Program-made: the position numbers and the translations under genes
Assembly (NCBI GenBank): GCA_023231445.1
Contig: JALNVF010000167.1
Location: forward strand, 1-5,837
DNA length: 5,837 bases
Origin: Treponema sp.
Lineage (GTDB): Bacteria; Spirochaetota; Spirochaetia; Treponematales; Treponemataceae
Direction of reading: 5' to 3'
Shown: positions 1-5,212 of the stretch, in pieces
Layout: each line of letters starts with the position of its first letter
Position numbering within the stretch: the first letter of the stretch is position 1
Notes under the pieces: model-generated
Seen by the model: the letters and a program-made list of their open reading frames with translations, nothing else
What the model was told of the DNA's origin: nothing
Database searches by the model: none

Positions 1-20
1 CGCAGCAAAACAAGTTTCAT
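1..20 (-). CDS. 5' end of a truncated gene, possibly phosphoglycerate mutase
   Basis: Only seven codons lie inside the window, reading MKLVLLR, and the gene runs off the left edge. The start is well supported. A perfect AGGAGG Shine-Dalgarno (positions 32-27) sits six bases before the ATG, and a consensus promoter lies just upstream (100-72). MKLVLLR followed by HGES is the usual N-terminus of 2,3-bisphosphoglycerate-dependent phosphoglycerate mutase, a glycolytic enzyme whose catalytic histidine would be the next residue. That residue is outside the window, so the identification is a guess from seven amino acids. The existence of a translated gene here is much more certain than its identity. 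Confidence 0.5.
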
Positions 21-38
21 AACACTCCTCCTGTAAAA

Positions 39-76
39 ATGATCGACTAGTTAGATTTCGCTAACTAGTCGATCAT
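39..76. promoter_or_regulatory. 38-bp perfect inverted repeat, probable repressor operator
   Basis: Two 16-base arms, ATGATCGACTAGTTAG (39-54) and its exact reverse complement (61-76), flank a six-base spacer. The repeat covers most of the -10 box and the expected start point of the promoter at 100-72. A transcript starting near 65 would contain only a few bases of the upstream arm, so a full RNA hairpin could not form from this promoter. A protein-binding operator is therefore the better reading. The regulator is unknown. Read-through RNA from upstream could fold it into a hairpin followed by TTTTTA, so a terminator role for that RNA is also possible. Confidence 0.7.
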
Positions 77-100
77 ATATTCCTACTCTGCAATTGTCAA
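72..100 (-). promoter_or_regulatory. Consensus sigma-70-type promoter for the left-edge gene
   Basis: Reading the minus strand, a perfect -35 box TTGACA (100-95) is separated by 17 bases from TATGAT (77-72), a 5/6 match to the -10 consensus. Transcription should begin near position 65, leaving a leader of about 45 bases before the ATG at 20. The -35 box lies inside the thrS remnant. There the codons for V-D-N read GTT GAC AAT, while the intact thrS has ATT GAA AAC. Confidence 0.8.
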
Positions 101-176
101 CCATGACGCCGAAGAAACGTTCAGGCAATCCGAGCAGCGCATGGTGTATCATATACTGCTGTCTATCACTGCCGGC
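93..176 (-). pseudogene. thrS remnant containing the motif 3 region only
   Basis: Translating the minus strand gives about 26 codons reading QQYMIHHALLGLPERFFG and VMVDN. They align without frameshift to residues 444-469 of the intact synthetase in this window, which reads QPYMIHRALLGSLERFFG and VMIEN. By hand count about 17 of 78 bases differ (positions 93-170 against 3466-3543), and 17 of 26 residues are identical. The zinc-ligand His and the motif-3 Arg of ERFFG are kept, but the neighbouring R becomes H and SL becomes LP. Homology ends near 93, and the frame runs to a TAA near 54. The rest of the synthetase and its leader are missing. It directly abuts the flavin reductase remnant, in the same order as the intact genes. 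Confidence 0.85.
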
Positions 177-427
177 GTAATTACCATTTATTACAGAAAA
201 TCAATTCTGCTGAAATCAATTTTCCCTTCACCGTCGACAAGCTCCCCGTCTGCAAACACCGCTTCGATTTTTCCGATGAACATTTCGTGAGAGCCTGTCA
301 CAATCGAACCGGCGACCGTACATTCTATCTGAACCGGACAGTCCACCAGATTTACGGTAAAACACCCTGATTCCTTTATAAGATGATACGAATAGCGTGA
401 CGGTACAATCCCCACCATCACCATAGG
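172..427 (-). pseudogene. Truncated flavin reductase copy with internal deletion
   Basis: This stretch repeats the intact flavin reductase gene and its 3' flank. Positions 172-340 match 5224-5392 and 341-427 match 5516-5602, with about six mismatches in 256 bases by hand count. The first 45 codons are missing, because homology stops at 427. A further 123 bases (41 codons, residues 74-114) are deleted in frame between two copies of GTCCRCCAGA. The remaining 77 codons (ATG at 424, stop at 191) encode exactly the residues of the intact protein, so all six differences are synonymous. The residual frame lacks a Shine-Dalgarno and the family's conserved central motif, so it is unlikely to make a working flavoprotein. 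Confidence 0.9.
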
Positions 428-454
428 TTATTAATACTACATATTATTAGTAAC
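427..454. promoter_or_regulatory. 28-bp imperfect inverted repeat over a -10 region
   Basis: The arms GTTATTAATACTA (427-439) and TATTATTAGTAAC (442-454) are reverse complements at 11 of 13 positions, with a two-base spacer. The repeat overlaps the -10 box of the promoter at 475-447 and ends at the base where flavin reductase homology stops. It is AT-rich and unlike the TGAGCAT-type operators elsewhere in the window, so a different regulator is likely. HxlR- or MarR-type operators can look like this, but no regulator gene is present and the assignment is open. Confidence 0.6.
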
Positions 455-475
455 ACTGTATCAGTATTTTGTCAA
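447..475 (-). promoter_or_regulatory. Promoter upstream of the flavin reductase remnant
   Basis: On the minus strand a perfect TTGACA (475-470) is followed after 17 bases by TACTAA (452-447), a moderate -10 match. A TAATAT three bases further on is an alternative. It points into the remnant flavin reductase and thrS fragments and could produce RNA reaching the left-edge gene. It lies about 40 bases past the operon terminator, consistent with an independent unit. Confidence 0.6.
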
Positions 476-513
476 AACAGGAATAACTCCTACCAGCTTC
501 CGCAGAAATCACC

Positions 514-556
514 GGAAAACAACAGTCCCGTCTCAGGACGCCGGGACTGTTGTTCC
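514..556 (-). terminator. Rho-independent terminator of the NifX/ATPase operon
   Basis: The arms AACAACAGTCCCG (518-530) and CGGGACTGTTGTT (542-554) form a perfect 13-bp stem with an 11-base loop. Read on the minus strand, the stem ends in TTGTTTTCC, giving a short U-rich tail. On the plus strand no U-run follows, so the terminator acts on minus-strand transcription. It lies about 70 bases after the stop codon of the last operon gene. Confidence 0.85.
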
Positions 557-569
557 CTGAAGGTATTAC

Positions 570-589
570 AGCCGGAATTTCATCCGGCT
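570..589. repeat. Small hairpin in the operon 3' untranslated region
   Basis: The arms AGCCGGA (570-576) and TCCGGCT (583-589) form a perfect 7-bp stem with a six-base loop between the last operon gene and its terminator. No U-run follows on either strand. It may help stabilise the transcript end; no other role is visible. Confidence 0.5.
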
Positions 590-627
590 CAATGAATACA
601 GATCCATACACAATACCGTAATCTGTA

Positions 628-987
628 TTACTTACCGCATTCACCTTCATACGAATGATCATGACAGACAGAACCGCTTGAAACAAGTTTCCCTGCAAGA
701 TATGCCGTTACTGCATCAGCAGCGGCACCGGCAGCACCTGTTACGACCGCGATATTCTTTTCGTTAAATAAGTCGACTGCACCGCCGCCCATACCCCCGG
801 AAATAATAACCGACACGTTCTTTTCTGCAAGAAAAACAGGCAGAAATCCGGGTTTATGCCCCGGATTGGGAATATATGTTTTTCCCGTTATCTGTCCGTT
901 TTCCGTCTGAAACAGTGTAAACCCTTCACAATGTCCGAAATGCGGGGATACCGACTCCCCGTCACTTGCTACTGCAATAATTTTCAT
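628..987 (-). CDS. NifX/NifB-family cofactor-binding-like protein with Cys/His tail
   Basis: This 119-aa protein belongs to the dinitrogenase iron-molybdenum cofactor-binding superfamily (NifX, C-terminal NifB, MTH1175 and ORP-like proteins). These are small single-domain cytosolic proteins that carry metal-sulfur clusters or cofactors. Visible family marks are the N-terminal strand MKIIAVASDG, the loop SPHFGHCEGF (residues 14-23) and GGMGGGA (64-70). The C-terminus carries C108, H109, H111 and C117, a possible extra metal site. The ATG at 987 was chosen because AGGAGG (999-994) lies six bases before it. The GTG at 990 is only three bases from that site. The start overlaps the preceding ATPase stop by one base (TGATG), implying translational coupling. 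It is the last gene of the operon. The substrate cannot be told from sequence, and no nitrogenase genes are present. Confidence 0.88.
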   Translation of the reverse strand: MKIIAVASDGESVSPHFGHCEGFTLFQTENGQITGKTYIPNPGHKPGFLPVFLAEKNVSVIISGGMGGGAVDLFNEKNIAVVTGAAGAAADAVTAYLAGKLVSSGSVCHDHSYEGECGK

Positions 988-1850
988 CACTTACCTCCTG
1001 AATATTTTTCTACAATCAGATTCCATATTTCCCGTACCGCCTTCCCGGCCGCAGACCGCGAATACCGGTCTATTGTTTTTCCGCTGTTCACCGCCCTCAG
1101 GACCGTTGTATCAAACGGTATTCTGCCGGTAACAGGGATCAACTGGTCTTTACAATAAGACTCTATAACTTCCGTATTTTTCAGATTGATATCGTATTTA
1201 TTGATGCAGACGGTAAGATCTATATTGAGAAGCCTGATAAGATCAACAATCCGCTTTAAATCATGTATCCCCGATTCCGTCGGTTCCGTTACGACAAGTA
1301 CAATATCCGCACCTGCAAGCGACGCCATAACAGGGCATCCCGTTCCGGGAGAACCATCAATAATTGTAAAACTGCTGTCGGGAACTTCCTCTGAAAGCTG
1401 CTTTTTCACGGCAGCCACGAGTTTGCCGCTCGTACCGGATCCAGCAGTAAGTCGTGCCGTCGAAAAAACAGAACTTTTATTACGGTAGAGAGAAAGCGTA
1501 CCGGCAGGACTGACCACCATCCGAACAGCCTTCTGCGGACACATCCTTTCACACACACCGCATCCTTCACATTCATACTGATCGACCGTTCCGCTCCGGA
1601 TCGCTCCGAACCGGCAGTATTTTTCGCACAGGCCGCATCCGGTACATTTTGTACCATCAATTACAGCTTTTCCGAGAGCTGTATACGGATTCTCTTTAAT
1701 TTTTTTCATACGGCGCATCATATACTGCAGATTCGGTGCATCAACATCACAATCGGCACACGAACGACAATGGCTTAAACTGATAAAGGCCCCCGCTACT
1801 GTCGTTTTTCCGGTTCCGCCCTTCCCGCTCAGTATAAGAAGCTGTTTCAT
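987..1850 (-). CDS. MinD-type P-loop ATPase with inserted ferredoxin domain (second copy)
   Basis: This 287-aa cytosolic protein is a MinD/Mrp-superfamily ATPase of the COG1149 type. The deviant Walker A GKGGTGKTT with its signature lysine is at residues 9-17, DCD at 34-36, and the switch-II-like IIDGSPGTG at 163-171. A two-cluster ferredoxin module is inserted at about 62-110. Its first cysteine set is C69, C72, C75 and C79, and its second is C94, C97, C100 and C104. C104 is followed by the usual proline, but C79 is followed by Arg-Phe. It overlaps the previous ATPase by four bases (ATGA), so the pair are probably translationally coupled and may form a heterodimer. Homologous pairs in anaerobes are thought to load or transfer Fe-S or metal clusters at the cost of ATP. 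The client here is unknown; the flanking NifX-like proteins are the obvious candidates. Confidence 0.93.
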   Translation of the reverse strand: MKQLLILSGKGGTGKTTVAGAFISLSHCRSCADCDVDAPNLQYMMRRMKKIKENPYTALGKAVIDGTKCTGCGLCEKYCRFGAIRSGTVDQYECEGCGVCERMCPQKAVRMVVSPAGTLSLYRNKSSVFSTARLTAGSGTSGKLVAAVKKQLSEEVPDSSFTIIDGSPGTGCPVMASLAGADIVLVVTEPTESGIHDLKRIVDLIRLLNIDLTVCINKYDINLKNTEVIESYCKDQLIPVTGRIPFDTTVLRAVNSGKTIDRYSRSAAGKAVREIWNLIVEKYSGGK

Positions 1851-2683
1851 TTCTGCGCCTCCTGCTGAATCTGCGTGAGCAGTTTCCGGAATAAGTCCCG
1901 GTACGAATCTTTTTCCCGGACTGCAATTCTTCCCTCCGAATTAAGTCTGCCAAGCGATGCTTCAAAAGGTATCCGGACCAATACCGGAATATGATGTTTT
2001 TTACAGAAAGATTCTGCAGGATTTCTGCCGTTAATATTTTTATTAATCACCACACCGCATTTTTTACCGAAGAGCGTCACGAGTTCGTAGACAGTTTCCA
2101 GATTCTGCACACCAAATACAGTAGGTTCTGCAACAAGCACACAGAAAGACGCTGAACGGATGCTTTCCATCACCGAACAGGCGCTGCCCGGCGGACAGTC
2201 AATAATCACAGTCCCGTCTTCCGGCAGTCTTCTGGTAAGTGCTTTTATGACCGGCACACCGGACACTTCTCCCGTATTGAGACACCCCGAAAAAAAACGG
2301 ACAGAATCAGAAACACCTTCATCAACCGTACCGATGTTTTTATCCCGTTCTCTGAGTGCCTTTTCAGGACAGACAAGTATGCAGCCTCCACAGGAATGGC
2401 ACATTTCTTCAAAAACAATAATTTTATTTTTTACACAGGCAAGCGCATGCCAGGCACAAAGGTCAGTACATTTATGACAGCCTGAACATGATCCGGCAGA
2501 AAATTCCGGAACCGGTACCGTTACGGGAATACTTGTCATCGGCTGCGGCTTAAAAAAAAGCTGTCCGTCGGGTTCTTCAATGTCACAGTCGGCATATACG
2601 GCATGTTCTGCTGCACAGGCAAGATTCACCGATACAAACGTTTTGCCGGTACCGCCTTTTCCGCTCAGTACCGCAATCCGCAT
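1847..2683 (-). CDS. MinD-type P-loop ATPase with inserted ferredoxin domain (first copy)
   Basis: This 278-aa cytosolic protein is of the same COG1149 type as its downstream neighbour. It has the deviant Walker A GKGGTGKT (8-15), ADCDIEEPDG (31-40), VIIDCPPGS (159-167) and LVAEPTVFG (183-191). The inserted dicluster ferredoxin module carries C66, C69, C72, C76 and then C95, C98, C101, C105. The first set lacks the usual proline after its last cysteine (Ala-Trp instead); the second has it. The ATG at 2683 shares its A with the TAA of the preceding NifX-like gene (TAATG), and an AGGAG (2697-2693) lies nine bases upstream. The two ATPases are clearly diverged, so the duplication is old. Their pairing between two NifX-like genes is a recurrent arrangement in anaerobes and suggests a cofactor-assembly complex. 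Confidence 0.93.
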   Translation of the reverse strand: MRIAVLSGKGGTGKTFVSVNLACAAEHAVYADCDIEEPDGQLFFKPQPMTSIPVTVPVPEFSAGSCSGCHKCTDLCAWHALACVKNKIIVFEEMCHSCGGCILVCPEKALRERDKNIGTVDEGVSDSVRFFSGCLNTGEVSGVPVIKALTRRLPEDGTVIIDCPPGSACSVMESIRSASFCVLVAEPTVFGVQNLETVYELVTLFGKKCGVVINKNINGRNPAESFCKKHHIPVLVRIPFEASLGRLNSEGRIAVREKDSYRDLFRKLLTQIQQEAQK

Positions 2684-3054
2684 TACGCATTACTCCTGTG
2701 ATTATGAAAACCCGGATGAACAGAAGCAAGGACAGGCAGTTTTCCCGCAGCACAATCAAGAACATTTGTAGAAACACTGCCGCTTTCTGCGGTATACAGT
2801 ATAATGCCTGCAGCCTCAAGAACTTTGGCGGCATTTTCTCCGCAGCGGAATGTAATAACAGCCTGAACTTTGTCATCGACGACAGCCTGTGCGGCTTTTA
2901 TTCCAGCACCGCCGGAAGCATCGGCACCAGGATTCGGAAGAACTGTATAAGACTGATCCTCCGTATCATATATACTAAAAAAAGGTGCGCGCCCGAACGA
3001 AACAGACACCGCTGTCTCAGGCATTTTTTCATCTGCCGGTACTGCTATTCTCAT
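2683..3054 (-). CDS. NifX/ORP-like cofactor-binding protein, first gene of operon
   Basis: This 123-aa cytosolic protein shows the same superfamily fold signature as the operon's last gene. It starts MRIAVPADEK, has VSFGRAPFF (residues 18-26), and ends in a His-rich tail HPGFHNH (113-119). Compared with its partner, the His of the HFG motif is replaced (SFG), and the glycine-rich GGMGGGA loop is replaced by FRCGENA (69-75), which offers a cysteine. The two proteins therefore probably bind different ligands or play carrier and acceptor roles. The ATG at 3054 was chosen because AGGAG (3064-3060) sits five bases before it and the family begins here. An in-frame ATG at 3075 lies inside the operator palindrome without a ribosome site. 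Transcription comes from the palindrome-controlled promoter at 3121-3093. Confidence 0.88.
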   Translation of the reverse strand: MRIAVPADEKMPETAVSVSFGRAPFFSIYDTEDQSYTVLPNPGADASGGAGIKAAQAVVDDKVQAVITFRCGENAAKVLEAAGIILYTAESGSVSTNVLDCAAGKLPVLASVHPGFHNHRSNA

Positions 3055-3055
3055 A

Positions 3056-3095
3056 TATACTCCTGATATGAGCATATGCTCATATCAGGAGTATA
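3056..3095. promoter_or_regulatory. 40-bp perfect palindrome, operator of the NifX/ATPase operon
   Basis: Positions 3056-3075 are the exact reverse complement of 3076-3095 with no spacer. The arm reads TATACTCCTGATATGAGCAT. The palindrome begins within the -10 box (3098-3093), spans the expected start point near 3086 and includes the AGGAG of the first operon gene (3064-3060). Its core, TGAGCATATGCTCA, recurs with changes at the flavin reductase promoter. A dimeric or tetrameric repressor operator is the natural reading. In RNA it could also fold and hide the ribosome site. Confidence 0.85.
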
Positions 3096-3121
3096 CTATC
3101 AATATTACTGGCATATGTCAA
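3093..3121 (-). promoter_or_regulatory. Promoter of the NifX/ATPase operon
   Basis: A perfect TTGACA (3121-3116) is followed after 17 bases by TAGTAT (3098-3093). The -35 box lies only 12 bases after the thrS stop codon, and no terminator separates them. From the -35 box through TAGTAT-AC the sequence closely matches the flavin reductase promoter, including TTGACATATRCCRGTAA. Confidence 0.75.
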
Positions 3122-3132
3122 TAATCATTTCT

Positions 3133-4872
3133 TTACGGCTGCTTCTTTTGTTCTATTTTATCTTTAATTTGTGCAAGTATTGAATCAAACGCAGCCCGGT
3201 TCTGCTGTTCACCTGTCCGGATACGGCAGCTCACCGTTCCGGCAGCCTGCTCACGATCCCCAAGAATGAACATGTACGGAATCTTCTGTTCCTGCGCTGT
3301 ACGGATTTTCTGCTTCATGTTTTCATCACTCACATCAATATCAGCACGTATTCCCGCAGCACGAAGTTTCTGCCATACGGAACGGGCATAGCCGTCAAAG
3401 TCGTGCCCCACCGGAATTACCTGTACCTGCGTCGGGCAGAGCCATACCGGAAACAGACCGCCGTAGTTTTCAATCATAACACCGAAAAAACGCTCAAGCG
3501 ATCCGAGCAGTGCACGGTGTATCATGTACGGCTGCTTTTCATTCCCGTCCCGGCTGGTATACGTAAGTCCAAAACGTTCCGGCAGGTTAAAATCGAACTG
3601 TATTGTCGAAAGCTGCCATTCGCGTCCGAGAGAATCTTTTACCTTAAGGTCTATCTTAGGTCCGTAAAATGCTCCGCCGCCCTCGTCGACTTTATACGGC
3701 AGTCCTGCTGCAACGATTGCATTCCGGAGAGCTTCTGTTGCCGCATTCCACTTTTCGAGCGCTCCCACACATTTGCCTTCCGGCCGGGTAGAAAGATATG
3801 CGCTTACATCAGTAAAGTCGAATGACTTAAGCATATACAGACTGAAGCGGAGCACTTCCGCAATCTCGCTGTCCATCTGCTCCGGTGTACAGAAAATATG
3901 AGCATCATCCTGCGTAAAACCGCGTACACGCGTAAGTCCGTGCAGTGTACCTGATTTTTCATAGCGGTATACCGTACCAAGTTCAGCCCAGCGGAACGGA
4001 AGTTCACGGTAGGAATGTTTACTGTTCTTATAAATCATAATATGGAACGGACAGTTCATCGGCTTGATGTAGTAATCAGTGCTGTCTATCTCCATCGGGC
4101 TGTACATACTCTCCCGGTAAAATCCAAGATGACCGGACGTTTCCCACAGCCAGCTTCTGCCGATGTGCGGTGTAAAAACAATTTCATACCCGTTTTTGTA
4201 ATGTTCCTCGCGCCAGAAGTTCTCAATGGCAACACGCATGCGGCCGCCCTTCGGATGCCAGTAGCAGAGCCCTGGCCCCGCATCCTCGTGGAACGAAAAC
4301 AGGTCAAGTTCTTTCCCGATAATACGGTGATCCCTTTTTTTTAACTCTTCAAGATGTGCAAGATATTCCTGCAGTTCTTTACTTCCGCTGCATACTACCG
4401 CAACTATACGTTGAAGTACCGGCTTTGTTTCGTCACCTTTCCAGTATGCTCCCGATACCGACAGCAGTTTGAAACAATTCCGGTCGATCATGCCGGACGA
4501 GGGAATCAAACCGCTGCCGCACACATCAGTATAACCGTCGACGACACATACCGTGAACGGCTCCGTACCGCTCGTTTCAGAAATACATTCTGCCTTGTAC
4601 GGTTCATTTCTGAACAGTTCAAGAGCTTCTTCCATGGATACGGTACGCAGCTCTATAGGAATGTTACGCGTAATAAGCGACTGCATTTCCTTTTCAATCC
4701 GCGGCAGATCGCTGTCGGCCAGCGTCTTTCCCGGATCAACGTCGTACGTAAAACCGTCTTCCGTAAGAATTCCTGCAGCTGTCTTTGCATCCGGATAGAG
4801 ATTCCTGACAGCAGCGGCCATAATGTGCGGCAATACAGCACGCACTTCCTGTAATGAGATTTTTTCAGCCAT
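3133..4872 (-). CDS. thrS: Threonyl-tRNA synthetase, TGS-less with altered editing site
   Basis: This class II synthetase charges tRNA-Thr with threonine in the cytosol. The 579-aa protein begins at a position equivalent to about residue 62 of the 642-aa E. coli enzyme, so the N-terminal TGS domain is absent. The second additional (editing) domain spans about 8-165, the catalytic core about 190-470 and the anticodon-binding domain about 475-579. Zinc ligands C274 (KPMNCPFH), H325 (DDAHIFC) and H452 (MIHRALLG) are present. So are motif 2 R303 (YRYEKSG) and motif 3 R461 (LERFFG). In the editing site, H16 and C118 align with E. coli H77 and C182. A12 replaces H73 and L122 replaces H186. Expression is governed by the T-box leader just upstream. 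A GGGG about nine bases before the ATG is the likely ribosome site. Confidence 0.97.
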   Translation of the reverse strand: MAEKISLQEVRAVLPHIMAAAVRNLYPDAKTAAGILTEDGFTYDVDPGKTLADSDLPRIEKEMQSLITRNIPIELRTVSMEEALELFRNEPYKAECISETSGTEPFTVCVVDGYTDVCGSGLIPSSGMIDRNCFKLLSVSGAYWKGDETKPVLQRIVAVVCSGSKELQEYLAHLEELKKRDHRIIGKELDLFSFHEDAGPGLCYWHPKGGRMRVAIENFWREEHYKNGYEIVFTPHIGRSWLWETSGHLGFYRESMYSPMEIDSTDYYIKPMNCPFHIMIYKNSKHSYRELPFRWAELGTVYRYEKSGTLHGLTRVRGFTQDDAHIFCTPEQMDSEIAEVLRFSLYMLKSFDFTDVSAYLSTRPEGKCVGALEKWNAATEALRNAIVAAGLPYKVDEGGGAFYGPKIDLKVKDSLGREWQLSTIQFDFNLPERFGLTYTSRDGNEKQPYMIHRALLGSLERFFGVMIENYGGLFPVWLCPTQVQVIPVGHDFDGYARSVWQKLRAAGIRADIDVSDENMKQKIRTAQEQKIPYMFILGDREQAAGTVSCRIRTGEQQNRAAFDSILAQIKDKIEQKKQP

Positions 4873-4903
4873 AACACGTACCCCGTATGGTGAAACAGAA
4901 ACA

Positions 4904-5197
4904 CAAAGGACGAGACGTCATACTGACATCCCGCGGTACCACCTTCTTTCGCAGAAGACCGCATGTCCTTCTGCGCACTCGGCTCCCCCTTGACGCGGGG
5001 TAACGGCACAGCATACCGGGTATCTGCGGACGGAATTACTTCCTGATACCTTTCAGTGTGCAGCTCGGGAGTGGTTTTCGGACGGCAGATGCCGCGGGCG
5101 GAGCGCCGTTTTCTTTCGGTGAATTTCTCTCACCCGGAACAGCACGCTGTTCCGGAAATTCTCTCTGTACCGCAGGGGAAACCTACTCTTCTCCTTC
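4904..5197 (-). promoter_or_regulatory. T-box leader (tRNA-Thr-sensing) of thrS
   Basis: The minus strand carries the hallmark AAGGTGGTACCGCGGG (4945-4930). Downstream is CGTCCTTTG, whose CCTT (4909-4906) pairs with the leading AAGG to close the antiterminator around a hairpin. Stem III is GCAGAAG (4974-4968) with CTTCTGC (4957-4951). Stem I begins GGAG-AAGAGTAG near 5194 and closes with CTCC, placing ACC (5075-5073), a threonine codon, in the specifier position before A. Stem I also contains a perfect 10-bp hairpin, CCGGAACAGC with its complement. The leader senses uncharged tRNA-Thr and raises thrS expression. No U-tailed terminator is evident, so the output may be at translation. Its promoter is unclear; TTGATT with TGTAAT (5247-5242) at the flavin reductase end is a weak candidate. 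Confidence 0.93.
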
Positions 5198-5212
5198 AAT
5201 GCTTTTATCTGT

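Noticed and set aside
191..424. A 77-codon open frame as a separate functional small protein
   Set aside because: It is the remnant of the flavin reductase with its N-terminus and central motif deleted, and no Shine-Dalgarno precedes its ATG.
39..589. Several inverted repeats taken as a mobile element or CRISPR remnant
   Set aside because: The repeats differ from one another, are not regularly spaced, and each fits an operator or terminator. No transposase or target duplication is visible.
447..698. Minus-strand 83-codon frame across the operon terminator
   Set aside because: It runs through the promoter, the terminator hairpin and the end of the NifX-like gene in another frame, and shows no protein family signature.
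988..990. GTG as the start of the last operon gene
   Set aside because: It is only three bases from AGGAGG. The ATG at 987 has six-base spacing and overlaps the previous stop as TGATG.
3055..3075. Upstream in-frame ATG giving a 130-aa first operon protein starting MLISGVY
   Set aside because: It lies inside the operator palindrome without a ribosome site. The ATG at 3054 has AGGAG at five bases and matches the family start.
4354..4854. Plus-strand 166-codon frame opposite thrS, and similar plus-strand frames at 856-1158, 1186-1488, 2160-2477, 3403-3825 and 4015-4344
   Set aside because: All lie antisense to well-supported genes, show no family signature, and are expected shadows of the coding frames.
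4653..5009. Minus-strand frame across the T-box leader as a leader peptide gene
   Set aside because: It overlaps the conserved T-box core and the start of thrS in another frame. The RNA element explains the sequence.
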